From NCBI GenBank assembly GCA_964291375.2, contig OZ219809.1:124001-188000 (forward strand): a DNA stretch of 64,000 nucleotides, in the 5' to 3' direction. Below the pieces are notes generated by a model. It worked only from the letters and a program-made list of their open reading frames with translations, did no database searches and was not told the DNA's origin. Origin of the DNA: 3107 sp001483205 (GTDB lineage Bacteria > Pseudomonadota > Alphaproteobacteria > Rhodobacterales > Rhodobacteraceae). How positions within the stretch are numbered: the stretch's first letter is position 1; every line of letters begins with the position of its first letter. The translations under genes and the position numbers were made by a program. Below are positions 33,738 to 44,400 of the stretch, piece by piece.

Positions 33738-36226
33738 GGGGTCTTGCCGGCCATATCATAAATGTCCATGAGCAAGTCCGGGTTGCCTTCCTGGCCTTCA
33801 AGTTTCAGCTTCAGGTCTTCGAGGATCGGCATATACCTCTCCCTTTTCTTCTCGAATTTGGCTTTCATCAAAGGATCAGTGCGTTCCCTCTTCAGGTCAG
33901 CCAGCACGCCGTCAATGGCGTTGACAAGCCTGTCCGCCAGCCTGTCCCTTCCCAGAAGCAATCCGAACGGCTCCTCCAGCCGCCAGCGCAAGAGGCCCGC
34001 GGTCAGGAACGGCGTGTAATGGAATGTGTCGTATTCCGAGCCTTTGCTCTGCTCATATTCGCGAATGTTCCTGTCAACCAGCCGTCGCACACCATCGTGG
34101 GACAGAAATTTCGGCGCGGTTTCAGAGCGGGACAGCAGGATGGCGATGCAGGCCGTTTCCTGACGCCAGCCCCATTTGCCGAGGTCAGACGACAGCAGCA
34201 AATCCATGATCCGGCGTTCTGTTTGCGGGTCACCTGCGATCCGGGCAAGGCCCTGATAGATGAGCGTCCAGCTTGAATACTTGAGGATGAACGGGTGGTT
34301 ATTTCCGCGCGAAGGGCGCTTTTTAATGCACCGGATCAGCCAGTTCGCAACCTCCGCCGGGCATCTGCGAAACTGCCATGTCAGAAACCGGAGCGCATCA
34401 TTGTCACGCCTGATGTGCGGGCGGGCCAAACGGCCTCTGGTTTCTTCGAGGGCGCGTTGCGTCAGCCGGTCAAGTTGGGTGATGCAGTCCGGCGGCACAT
34501 CAGGCGGCACTTTTCCATCGCTTGAAATGCAGTAGTATACGGCGTGCTGCTGCTTGTCATAGGACCGCGCCGTAAGCTGATCTGCAAATGTCTTCCACTC
34601 AATGCGGTCCCTGTCGCCGACTGACCTTAGCAAACGGATCAGGCCGGGGCCGCGCCTGCTCTCCTCCCACCGCTTCCTTCCGCATTTCAGAACCAGACGT
34701 TCCGGGATTGGCGGCGGGGGTGTCTCGCGTGACGCAATGATCTCTGCCCATGACCGCCCATCGGTTTCCGCCTGATCCCAGTCAACCACGAAATGCCGGT
34801 TCAGGTCCGGCGCTTCGAGTATGATCCGGGCGCGGCCTGCCGCTGGCTTTTGCTCAACCCAAAGCGATACCTTCGATGGCTGGCTCAAAGCGGTTCCCAG
34901 AGACACGGTTGCTTTTCGGGGGTGTGCTTCGCCTTCCTTGTTCAGGAACACGCTGACATCCGGGTGGTTGGCAGGGATTGCAAATTCTGCGGGATTCGGG
35001 CTGCGATAAACGCGACCGGCCTCGATAGTATCATTTTCATCAATCAAATCGACGTTCCCGACCCCTTCCCGGCCAGAGGTGATCGTGCTGAGCTGAGGCA
35101 GGAAATCATAATAAACCGGCTCTCCCGCATTCAACCGGCGGGCCGCGATCAAGGCCCCGAAAGCGACCGCCTTTGCGGGCAGGGTTTTGACAGTGGGGGC
35201 CACCATGGCCGAAACATGCGCGGACAGGGTGCGGCGGATACTGCCCTCACAGAGGGTTTCGAGCAACACCACCGAACAGTCGCCCAGGTCGGGAATGTCA
35301 TCATCCAGAAAAGTTTCGGGCAAAAATGCCTCTGTATCGAGGTCGATGACATCCCATTGCCCGTTGGCCTGCCGGATGATTTCCGGGGCCGGGTCCAACC
35401 CCAGAGCCAGACGCCCCACAGACCGGGCACCCGCCCGATCCCAATCTGCCCGTTGGCCACTATCGTCTGGAGCCAGACGCCCCACAGACCGGGCGCGCGC
35501 CCGATGCTCCGTGCGGGGTGACCACCCCCCGGGGCCAACGGCGCGCTCCCGTGCGCGGCAAATCAACGGGTCATAGCCAATGTCGCCCGGCACATGGGTC
35601 GCCGCCGCACGGCGTTCCGGCACGATGATTTCTGTTGAACGGTCCGATGGGTGCCGCAGACGCAGTTTCTGGACCGACACCCCCATTGGGGCATGGCAGA
35701 TAACGCCGATCGTGCATTCGCCCTCTGCAAGCCCTTTTTCGATGGCATACAATGCCGCAAGAACCGGTCGCCAAACCAGCATCGGGCTGCGAAAACGGCC
35801 CGTGCCAAGCGCTTTCAGCATCCGTTCCTGAAGCAATTCCGTGCTTTCCGCTATGTCATCCAGCGAAACAACATTATAGGCCGCCCCTGTCGCCAGCCCC
35901 CTGAACGCCGCCGCCAGTTGCCGCCCGGCCCCCTCGCCCGAATGCAGCGCGCCCAGAGTGTCGCGCACTGTCATGCGTCTTTCCGGCTGTCCGACCGCCC
36001 CCCATCCGCCACCAAGGCCATGAGGTGCCAGATCAGCCTGCCGCCCGCCAAACCAGTGGTCCCCGTCTTCAAGGTCCATCCTGACCACCGAAGTGACCGG
36101 ACCTGCCGAGGAAATGACGGGCGGTCCGGGTCCGATCACCTCTTTCCCGCCCGGCTGCACATCCCAGTTGCGCGCGGCAAAGTCACGCCACCCGTTCACA
36201 TCAAAGCCGCAGAGTTTTTTTGTCAT
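33734..36226 (-). CDS. Large Hsp70/ASKHA-like protein, last gene of the putative defence operon
   Basis: This 830-residue protein opens MTKKLCGFDVNGWRDFAARNW, which resembles a degenerate Hsp70 phosphate-1 region. From about residue 340 it reads AKAVAFGALIAARR, then FLPQLSTI, LIDENDTIEAGRVYRSPN and a beta-rich VSVFLNKEGEAH-VSLGTALSQP stretch. That order mirrors the end of an Hsp70 nucleotide-binding domain and its substrate-binding domain. The C-terminal 300 residues are helical and unrecognised. Catalytic residues look degenerate. A 66-bp duplication inserts a repeated ARSVGRLA peptide around residues 240-270. It overlaps the previous gene by 4 bases. The Hsp70 call is inference. Confidence 0.6.
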   Translation of the reverse strand: MTKKLCGFDVNGWRDFAARNWDVQPGGKEVIGPGPPVISSAGPVTSVVRMDLEDGDHWFGGRQADLAPHGLGGGWGAVGQPERRMTVRDTLGALHSGEGAGRQLAAAFRGLATGAAYNVVSLDDIAESTELLQERMLKALGTGRFRSPMLVWRPVLAALYAIEKGLAEGECTIGVICHAPMGVSVQKLRLRHPSDRSTEIIVPERRAAATHVPGDIGYDPLICRARERAVGPGGWSPRTEHRARARSVGRLAPDDSGQRADWDRAGARSVGRLALGLDPAPEIIRQANGQWDVIDLDTEAFLPETFLDDDIPDLGDCSVVLLETLCEGSIRRTLSAHVSAMVAPTVKTLPAKAVAFGALIAARRLNAGEPVYYDFLPQLSTITSGREGVGNVDLIDENDTIEAGRVYRSPNPAEFAIPANHPDVSVFLNKEGEAHPRKATVSLGTALSQPSKVSLWVEQKPAAGRARIILEAPDLNRHFVVDWDQAETDGRSWAEIIASRETPPPPIPERLVLKCGRKRWEESRRGPGLIRLLRSVGDRDRIEWKTFADQLTARSYDKQQHAVYYCISSDGKVPPDVPPDCITQLDRLTQRALEETRGRLARPHIRRDNDALRFLTWQFRRCPAEVANWLIRCIKKRPSRGNNHPFILKYSSWTLIYQGLARIAGDPQTERRIMDLLLSSDLGKWGWRQETACIAILLSRSETAPKFLSHDGVRRLVDRNIREYEQSKGSEYDTFHYTPFLTAGLLRWRLEEPFGLLLGRDRLADRLVNAIDGVLADLKRERTDPLMKAKFEKKRERYMPILEDLKLKLEGQEGNPDLLMDIYDMAGKTP
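35404..35494. repeat. In-frame 66-bp duplication inside the Hsp70-like gene
   Basis: GAGCCAGACGCCCCACAGAC at 35404 recurs at 35470, exactly 66 bp later, together with the following CGGGC and a shared CGCCCGATC. Because 66 is divisible by three the frame is kept, giving a twice-repeated ARSVGRLA in the protein. The surrounding segment is low-complexity and arginine-rich, unlike the rest of the protein. Confidence 0.85.
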
Positions 36227-37728
36227 TCCGCGCCCCGGTAGATGTCACTTCGGATGAACCGGCGAACGGCCCTGAAGCCGCGCTTCAGGCTGTCGCCGGA
36301 CCCCCCGATTGCGATGCCATGCACTGTGGCGCGGGGGCGCGTCTGTGGCACATGCTCGGGGTGTTCATGGGCGGGCGTCAGGATCAGGCCGTGCCGCAGA
36401 ACCTCGTTGGTCGCCAGCGGCTGGAGTTGTTGCTCGACAAACCTGACTGCTTCCTGCACGTCTTTCCCAAGGTCAAGGCGTTTCATGGCGTGCGGTGTCC
36501 AGACGACCACCCTGCGGGGCAACTCCGTTTCGCCGAGATCGCTGATCCGCAGTGCGACATGCGCGCGCGCCGCCGTCAACAGGCTGCCGGGGTTCTCCGG
36601 GCGCGCCTGTATTTCGACAACCCGCCCGGTTTCACGAAGCCAGAACACCGCGATGGGGCGGTCCTGTCCGAACCACCGGCCTGTGCTGGATTCGGCCCGC
36701 CACAAGACCGGTGACTGCGCCACAAGCTGCGCTTCCTCCATCTCGTCAATCGCCAGGATCAGGGCCAGAACACAAAAATCCGTCCACATTTCCGCCTGCC
36801 AGGCCCAAAGGTCATCCTCGATCTGTCGCCCCTGCAACAGCCTGACCCAGCTTTCATACGCTTTTCGATAGCCGTGATCCTGCATGAGCACGTAATTCGG
36901 TGCCACACCCGCCTCTGCAACGGCAACCCCAAGCCCGGCCAGTTCCGTGGCAAGGGCGCGGCACCGCTTGCGAAAACTTTCGACATGCCGATAGCGCTTG
37001 CTGGCATTGGCGCGGGGGTGTTCGCGCAGCCATTCACGCGCGGCGTCGGCGGCAAGGCGCGCATAGGCGTGCAGAACACGATTTTCCAGGGTGTCGAAAT
37101 TTTCCCTGCGCACGGTTGCGAGAATGCGTTGCGAAGACCCCGCCCTTTCCGGCACGTTTCGTCCGGGCTGCCGCGCGAGCCAGGTCATCGACGCCCGGTC
37201 CATTTCCCGAACACGGCTGAGCGGCGTCAGTTCCCGGTGACGCCGAAGCACCTTTCGGAACCTGCCCGTGAGGTTCTGAAGCACGGGCACCATCTCGCGG
37301 GCCTGACGGACGATTTCCGCCATTCGCGGGTCGGTTTCTTTCTCTGCCCTTTCCCATGCCCGCCGCAGGCGGCCCCAGGTGTTTTCAGGATCATCAAGGG
37401 CCTCTTCGAGCTCCTGAACCCGCGCCAGCACTTCATTCATGCGCTGAAGAGCCTTAGCACCGAGGCGTTCAGCATCCGACACCGGTTCATGCCCGCGGCG
37501 GGGGCGGACGGGAAAGCCCTTTCGCAGCGGGGCCTTTGCCGCCTCTCGCTTCGGATAGGGAACAAGCGCCAGCGCGCTTTTCCGCTCTCTGATACTCCCG
37601 CGCAGAAGGGGAACATGCTCGATGTCGCGCGAGACATCGCCGTCGCACTCCAGCAGCAGACAATCCCCAGGGCCAAAGGCCGCCTTTTCACGATCCCGGA
37701 GCGACCAGGGCCTTGCCAGCAGGCGCAT
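36223..37728 (-). CDS. DUF2357 / McrC-like protein
   Basis: A 501-residue protein. The centre has RRENFDTLENRVLHAYARLAADAAREW, the hallmark of DUF2357 proteins that partner McrB-type NTPases. About residues 95-175 are helical and probably coiled coil (MNEVLARVQELEEALDD). The C-terminal third, where McrC relatives have PD-(D/E)XK, reads RPIAVFWLRETGRVVEIQARP, so the usual aspartate and D/E-x-K triad is not visible and nuclease activity is doubtful. It overlaps the upstream McrB-like gene by 1 base and the Hsp70-like gene by 4. Confidence 0.7.
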   Translation of the reverse strand: MRLLARPWSLRDREKAAFGPGDCLLLECDGDVSRDIEHVPLLRGSIRERKSALALVPYPKREAAKAPLRKGFPVRPRRGHEPVSDAERLGAKALQRMNEVLARVQELEEALDDPENTWGRLRRAWERAEKETDPRMAEIVRQAREMVPVLQNLTGRFRKVLRRHRELTPLSRVREMDRASMTWLARQPGRNVPERAGSSQRILATVRRENFDTLENRVLHAYARLAADAAREWLREHPRANASKRYRHVESFRKRCRALATELAGLGVAVAEAGVAPNYVLMQDHGYRKAYESWVRLLQGRQIEDDLWAWQAEMWTDFCVLALILAIDEMEEAQLVAQSPVLWRAESSTGRWFGQDRPIAVFWLRETGRVVEIQARPENPGSLLTAARAHVALRISDLGETELPRRVVVWTPHAMKRLDLGKDVQEAVRFVEQQLQPLATNEVLRHGLILTPAHEHPEHVPQTRPRATVHGIAIGGSGDSLKRGFRAVRRFIRSDIYRGAE

Positions 37729-39719
37729 CAGCGCGTCACCCCGCTCCAGACGAACTGACCGGTGCTGTCGGCGGACTCACTGACGGCCCTATCAATGGCG
37801 TCAGCCAGCTTGTCGTCCCCAAGGTCAGTGACGAATTTCCGCAACTCATCGAATGGTTGCGTCCCGTCAACTTCGACGCCCCGCAGTTTCGGAAGCAGGC
37901 GCATCTCCACCTGATCGGCAAAAGCATCCCTATGGGGCGGCGCGCCTTCAAGCACGGGATAATTCGCAACATAGGCCATGATGGCGCGGCCAAGGCGATG
38001 ACCGAACGGTCTTTTGAAATCCCGCATCAGATCGACCATGCGGTCCAGGTTTTCCCTCACACCCTTATCATCTTCGACAACCGAAACCGGTTTCACCCAG
38101 CTTTTCCAGCGTTCGCGGGACAGGGCCAATGGTTCCCCCGTGTCGCGTGTGGCCACACCGCTTTTGATTTTCCCCGGTGCCGGGAAACGAAGGATGTTTG
38201 CCCGGTCAACCACCTTGTCGGAAAGAGTCTGGGTGCTTTCGTCCTCGTTCATGGTTCCGGCGAACAGCAGATTGTAGCCGGGGAATATCCTCGGCGGTTT
38301 CGACATGTTGGGGATTTCAAGCTCGATCTCGGCGTCCTTGCGTTCATTACGATCATCCTCTTTTTGGGCAGGGCGGCTCTCAAGGCGGCTCAGAAAGTCA
38401 GAGAAGTAATACTCGACCCGTGCAAGGTTCATTTCGTCAAGCAGGATCAGCATCATCCTGTCCTGAAAGGCATCCGGGTTGTTGAGCGCGTCCAGCGCCC
38501 AGAGCGCGCGGGCCATATCCGTCGGGCGGAACTTCTGTTCGACGTAGTTGTAAAACCCCATGAGGTCTTGCGGGCTGTCCCATCGGGGCTGAACAGGGAT
38601 TTGCAGGAAACCGATCCCCATGCCAGCCGCGTATTGCCGGGGGAGCTGACTTTTCCCTGTTCCCGAAATACCCGCAAGAACAGCCATTTGCGTGGTCTCA
38701 TTGACCTTCATTGCGGTATGGAAGGCGCGCAGCGTTCGCGGCGGGTAGACGAGCCCCCTGGCCTCAAGCCGCTGTTCGGTGCGTCTGATTGCCTCGGTCT
38801 CGGTTTCGTCGGGTGCCTCGGACCAGTGCTTCATTTCAGAGATGACCGGCGGGGTTTTGTTCAACTCCCCCAACTGGTCGGTGCGCTTTGCGTCATCAGG
38901 GGTCCGGCCCTCCGCCCGGGCGATTTCCGCTTGCAGATAGGCCTGCCGCGCCTCAAGCGCGGGCAATTCGCCCTGAACCCGGCGCAATTCGATGGTCTCT
39001 GTCGCGATTTCTGCGGCGATGCGCCCGTGCTCGGATTGTGCCTCTGCCAAGGCCCGGCGCTCATGCGCCACCCGCACACCCATATCCCGCAACTCGGCCT
39101 CCTGCGATGTGATCCGCCCCTCAAGCCGGGCATTGTCGGCCTCCATCTCCCGCGCCTGATCTGAAAGGTTTTCGATGCGCTTTTCCGCGTCCGAAAGGCG
39201 CTGCAATTCCGCGCGCATCCCGGCGACTTTCCGGGTGATCTCTTCGTGTTCGGCGCGCAGGCGTTCCGTTTGCCCGGCAAGATCTTCCGCCTTTTGCAGC
39301 CGTTCCTTCACCTCCAGATATTCGGCGCGGAGCGGGGCAAGTTCGGCATTCAGATTCAGGCGCTCCGTCGCGGCCTCTTCGTTTTCGCGACGAACGGCCT
39401 GCACCTCTTCGCGGCGTTCGCGCAGGCTTTCCCATTCGGTCAGGAGTGTCTCTATCTGGTTGCGAAGGCCATCAACCTCGGCCTGCAAGTCGGTCTTGAC
39501 AGCCAAGGCCTGGCGACGTTTCTCGACCTCCGCCTCCAGGTCGTTCATCTCTTGCCGCTTCCCTTCAATCCGCCGCTCATAGACGGCGAGTTCTTCGATG
39601 GGACCGGCCGCGGTGACGGCCCTGTCATGGTGGTAGGCCAACCATAACTGCACCAGAGAAAGCACAATCAGGGCGACGGCAATCACAACCACCAGCAGGG
39701 TGTTTTCATCAAACATCAT
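37728..39719 (-). CDS. McrB-type AAA+ NTPase with N-terminal membrane anchor and coiled coil
   Basis: A 663-residue protein. Residues 8-28 are a membrane segment (LLVVVIAVALIVLSLVQLWLA); about 40-275 are a continuous coiled coil. The AAA+ domain has Walker A GISGTGKS at 350-357, Walker B in LILLDEMNLARVEYYFSDF (425-443) and sensor/signature FAGTMNEDESTQTLSDKVVDRA (487-507). These are McrB/MoxR-like hallmarks; known McrB proteins hydrolyse GTP and drive McrC nucleases. A membrane anchor is not usual for McrB. It overlaps its neighbours by 1 and 4 bases. Confidence 0.82.
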   Translation of the reverse strand: MMFDENTLLVVVIAVALIVLSLVQLWLAYHHDRAVTAAGPIEELAVYERRIEGKRQEMNDLEAEVEKRRQALAVKTDLQAEVDGLRNQIETLLTEWESLRERREEVQAVRRENEEAATERLNLNAELAPLRAEYLEVKERLQKAEDLAGQTERLRAEHEEITRKVAGMRAELQRLSDAEKRIENLSDQAREMEADNARLEGRITSQEAELRDMGVRVAHERRALAEAQSEHGRIAAEIATETIELRRVQGELPALEARQAYLQAEIARAEGRTPDDAKRTDQLGELNKTPPVISEMKHWSEAPDETETEAIRRTEQRLEARGLVYPPRTLRAFHTAMKVNETTQMAVLAGISGTGKSQLPRQYAAGMGIGFLQIPVQPRWDSPQDLMGFYNYVEQKFRPTDMARALWALDALNNPDAFQDRMMLILLDEMNLARVEYYFSDFLSRLESRPAQKEDDRNERKDAEIELEIPNMSKPPRIFPGYNLLFAGTMNEDESTQTLSDKVVDRANILRFPAPGKIKSGVATRDTGEPLALSRERWKSWVKPVSVVEDDKGVRENLDRMVDLMRDFKRPFGHRLGRAIMAYVANYPVLEGAPPHRDAFADQVEMRLLPKLRGVEVDGTQPFDELRKFVTDLGDDKLADAIDRAVSESADSTGQFVWSGVTR

Positions 39720-41492
39720 GGCAGGTCTTCCTCTTCAGTGATGGCGGGTGGGGGTGTTGTTTCTGGTGGGGGCGATAATTCCACAGCCGGATCAGGCGAC
39801 AGGCGCAAGGCATCACGCGCCGCCTGCGTGACGGTTATCTGCGCCCTGAGATCGGCAAGCTCGGCGCGCTTTGTCCCCAATTCCGCCTCGGCCTCAGAGG
39901 TTTCCGTCAGCGCCGCCTGCTTCTGCCCGTTGAGTTCCCGCACCTCTGCGTCCAGCATCGCCCGGCGCGCCTCCAGATCATCGACCCGTGACATGATCAG
40001 CCGGGCGGCTTCCAGTTGCTGCCGGATATTTGTCAGCGCGTCCCGTTCCTCGCCGATCCGGGTTGTCAGGTCGCTCCGCTGTGTCGCGAGAGCGGCCACT
40101 TCAGCCCGCAGGCGCGCGGCGTCCTCCCGCAAAGGTTCCAAGCGTTTCTGGCCGCATCGGCCTCAGCCTGCAAGGCGTTGACGCTGGTGGTCAGGTCGTC
40201 GCGCTGTCTGGTCAGGTTTTCGAGTTCGGCCTCTAAGGCAGAGGCGCGGGCCACTGTCCCGGACAGGGATTGACGCTGCTGCTCCAGTTCCGCCTGCGTA
40301 GCGGCCAGTTCTGTGCGCGCTTCCCCGGCCTCGCGTCTGAGGTCCGGAATCTGCCTGTCCAACGCATCCTTGTTTGCCTGAAGCCGCTCGACCCCTGCGG
40401 TCAGTTCTGCGAAATCCGCCCGCGCCCCGTCATGGCGTTGCACCTCATCCCTTGCACTGGCGACCTGCGCTTCAAGCGTGATGCGTTCCTCGCCCAGAGT
40501 TGCAAGCTGTTCCCTTGCTTCGTTCAGTTGCCCGGTAATGCGGGCCAGTTCCGCGTTCCGGTCCGCCAGACGTTCCCCGGCAAGGCTTGCACGGCTTTCC
40601 GTTTCAGCCGCCCTTGCGGATTTGTCCGCAACATCAGCAGCCAATGTCGCCTGTTGCCTTTCAAGATCACCGAGCGTTGCCATCAGGCCCGCGACACGTC
40701 CGTCAAGCGCGCCTGCCTCTTCGGTCTTGTCCGTGATCCGGCCTTCGATACCTTGCAGCATGTTTTCCGCAGCCGCTATTTCGGCCTGTAGCTCATTTTC
40801 CCTGTTGCGGTGGGATTGAACACGTTCTGACAGTCGGTTTTCGTCCGCCTCCAGATCAGAGACACGGCGTTGCAACGCATTAAGGTCCGCTTTTTCGTCC
40901 CGAAGGTCAGAGACCTCCCGCTCAAGGGTGTCACGGTCTGCCCCGGCCCTCGACATATCCGCCAGCACCATGTCGCGGGCGGCGGATGCGTCCTGCTGCG
41001 CCTGCTCAAGGCTGCGGACCTGCGCCTCAAGTTCCGCCTCCTGGCGCTCAAGGTCGCGGATTTTGTCCGCCATGCTTCGGCGATTGTCTGTTGTGCCTCG
41101 GCCAATCGGCCCTGGTCCCGCTCCAGTTCATCGTGAGCCTCCTGAGCACGGGCCAGCGCATTGACCTCCTGCTGTTCCGCACTGCGAAGACGGTTTTCGG
41201 CCTGCGCGGTTTCTGCGCTCAGGTTCGCCTTCCGATCGGAAAGCGCCTGCAATGTCCTTCGCTCCTCGGCAAGATTGGCACGGGTTACCTCCAACTGCCG
41301 GGTATAGTGGTCAAAATCGCCTGCAATGCGCCCGTATTTCTGATCAAGAGCATTCACCTGAAAAATCAGGAATCCCGCCGCTCCGACGGCAATCAAACCC
41401 AATACGGACGCAAACCTAGTGCGGCCCCTGGACCTGACGAAGGTCTGTTTCGATGATGTCAAGGCATCCCTCCATGTCTTTTGCGAGGTCAT
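39716..41492 (-). pseudogene. Membrane-anchored coiled-coil protein, reading frame broken twice
   Basis: Three consecutive frames (41492 to about 41070, about 41070 to 40145, 40141 to 39716) read as one protein of about 592 residues. It has an N-terminal membrane segment (FASVLGLIAVGAAGFLIFQV), then heptad-rich coiled coil to near the end, and a proline-rich tail (ELSPPPETTPPPAITEEEDLP). At both joins a single base seems missing after GC (GAAGC-ATGG and AACGC-TTGG on the coding strand), each restoring an alanine codon if added. Real mutation, sequencing error and recoding are all possible. The start and helicase stop overlap by 77 bases. Its layout parallels the N-terminal half of the McrB-like neighbour. 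Confidence 0.7.
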
Positions 41493-44400
41493 CAACCCAG
41501 AAGCGACGCACACGCCAGCCCAGGGTTTTCAGTTGCTCATCACGCCACAAATCTGATGTTTTGCGGCGACCATCCTGAGATTCGTGCCACCGGCGGCCAT
41601 CGACTTCGAGATCAAGCCTGATGTCACCGGCACCGAACAGGGCGAAATCAAGACGCCGCCCGGCAATTTCGTATTGAGGGCGGGGGTCAAGACCTCTGCC
41701 TTTCAGCGCGTGGAAGACCCGCCGCTCCCAATCGCTCTCAAAGACGCCTTCACCCCGCTTGGTCCGGGCCTCGGTCGCTCTGGCCGCCAGCCGCCTGAGC
41801 GCGGACACCGTTCCTGAGCGGGCGAAACCGAGATCGCCAAAGATCATCGCGACGGCTCGCGCGCGGGAAATAGCAACATTCAGGCGGCGCGTATCACGTT
41901 GCAGGAAGATCAGGCCGGATTGCGGGCTGCGTGGGCCAACACAGGGGGAAAACAGGATCAGATCGCGTTCCTGCCCCTGAAAGCCGTCAGCCGTTCCGGC
42001 CCTGAACTCTGCGGCAATCAGCCGTGTTTCGGGAATTGCCTGCCTGATTGCCTGCTCCAGCATGTGAACCTGCGCCCGGAATGGCGTGACCACGCCGATA
42101 CTGCCCCGGTAATCCTGCCGCAGCAGCACATGTTTCAGATGCTCCGTGATTGCCGTGACCTCGGCAGGATTCACATTGTCGCTCGGGGGTATTGCCGGGG
42201 CTGGCACATGCTCCCACGCCAGCCCCGGTCTTGCGTCCTTTGGCACGACAAGGCTGCCGGGATCGTATGCGGGTTCCAGTTGGCCGCCATAGAAGTCATC
42301 GCTGATATAGCGCGTGATGTCCCCGGCAGAGCGGTATTGATGCCGCAAAGTCACCCGTGCGGCACCGGGCACCCGCGATGCGCAATCGAAAAGGGACCGT
42401 CTGCTTTGCGCGAACCGGCCCATTTGTGCAACCGGCAGGTTCTGCGCCAACATCAGATTCCGGTCCTGCGCCAACCCCAACCCGGCAATGAACGACAACT
42501 GCCGGTCGTCCCCGACCACCACCGCCCGCCGGGCGCGGACAAGCAATGGTATCGCCGCCGCGATGTCGCATTGGCTGGCCTCATCAAAGATCACCAGATC
42601 GAAAAGCGCTGCCTCAAGGGGTATCCGTTTGGGTGCTCCGAGGACAGACGCCAGCCACAAGGGGCGGTGCCGGATGACCGAGCGCGACAGGTCTGCGGGC
42701 GGATGGCTCTTGCCGCCGCTGAATGTCCAGTCGTCATAAGCATCCGCGACCTCCCGTCGGTGCGTTTCCGTCAGATGCGTGCGGTGCGCCATGATGCGGG
42801 ACAGAGAGGTTCGGGCAATCCCGGCAATTTCCTCTCCAAGGGCAAGCGGATCGCCTGTTGCGGCTATTGCGTCCCGCCGGATGCGGCATTTTTCAAGGTG
42901 GTCCTTCAGTTCCGGCAGGGTGGCCGGTGCGCCGTGCTCTCCCTGAACGGCTGGCCCGCCGAGACGCCGAAACAGGCGCGCGAAAAACAGGACTACCCGT
43001 CTCAGAACGGAACTGTGCTGCTTTGGCGGCGGTTGGCTCTGCGGGGCCTCGGCTTCATACCGTTCCCGCAGGGCAATGCGCTCAAGCAAATCGGCGATTT
43101 CACATTCCAGAGACGCCCGTTCCTCGATCACGTCCATCGTCCTGCATCGCAGCGCGGATTTGTCCCTCAGACGTGCCAGGGCGATTTCGTCCACCGGGGC
43201 GTCCCGGGCCGCGTTATCCCGGCTGACAAGCTGCTTCGCCACCTCGGCAAAGCCGGTGTTTATATCCTTGTGCGGATTGAGTGTGCGCGTCACGAACGGC
43301 GCATCGGGGGCAAGCGCGCCCAGCCTCTCCTCAACCGCATCCAGCGCCTGATGGTTCCTGGAGGCGACAAGCACACTGCCGCCCGACATCAGAACCGACG
43401 CCGCCATGGATACGATGGCCTGGCTTTTCCCGGTTCCCGGCGGGCCGGTTACAACGGTCAGAGGTTCAGAGCAGGCATGGCGCACGGCCCGCAACTGTTC
43501 TCCGTTGAGCGGGCCGGTATTGATCGCCGGAATAACCGGACACGCGCCCGACTCCAGCCCGAGAATTGGCGAGACCGCAGTGCCGGAAAGCCTTTCGCCC
43601 GACCATGCGGCAATCCTGTCCAGATCACGCGCCGCGCCAGCGGTAAAGGACGAGTCCGTCGGCAGAAATATGGCGGCGCTGTCATGGATACCCCGTGATG
43701 AGAGGTCCAGCCGGGCCTTCAGATTCTGGCCGGTAAGAGGACCGCGCACCTGACTGGCAACCGCGTCGCGCAACCGGTCAAGGAACTCCGCCGCCCGCAG
43801 GCCGGGGCCACCCCCTGCATCAAACAGCTCAGCCAGTGCGTCACCACGCCAGCCGCTGGCCCTGGCCGCCGCCTTCACCCAATCCGGGTTCACAAGAATG
43901 TCGTCTGCATCAACCCTGATGGTCAGCGCCCCGCCGTTCCGTTCCCAGGTCGCGGCAAGAAGCCCCACCGGCTGAATGGCTGGCACGCCGCCCCTGCGCC
44001 CGACAGCCCCGACAGCCATCGGCCAACCAACAGCAAGCCCGTTTTCATTCCCCTCACGGCGCACGAGGGCTTCGCGAAATTCCGGCGGCAACCGGTCTGA
44101 TTCGATGTTGATGACAACGGTCTCGCCTTCGTCAGGCACGACCGGTCCCCGCCCCGAAATCAGGGCCCATTCAATGCCATGCTTGTCGGGGGGCTGGGTT
44201 GTCGCGCCCCGCGGATCAGCGCGCAGGGCCGACCGCCAATACCGCAGCAGGGCCTTCGGATCGACACTCGTTTCCGGGCTTTCCGGCTCTTCCCCGATGT
44301 CTTCCGGGGCGGGTTCCCGAAAAAACGTGACCGCAGTGCCGGAAATGATGTCCGCGCCCTCTTCGTCCGCGACGTAGCGTGCCATCTTTCCGGCATTTGC

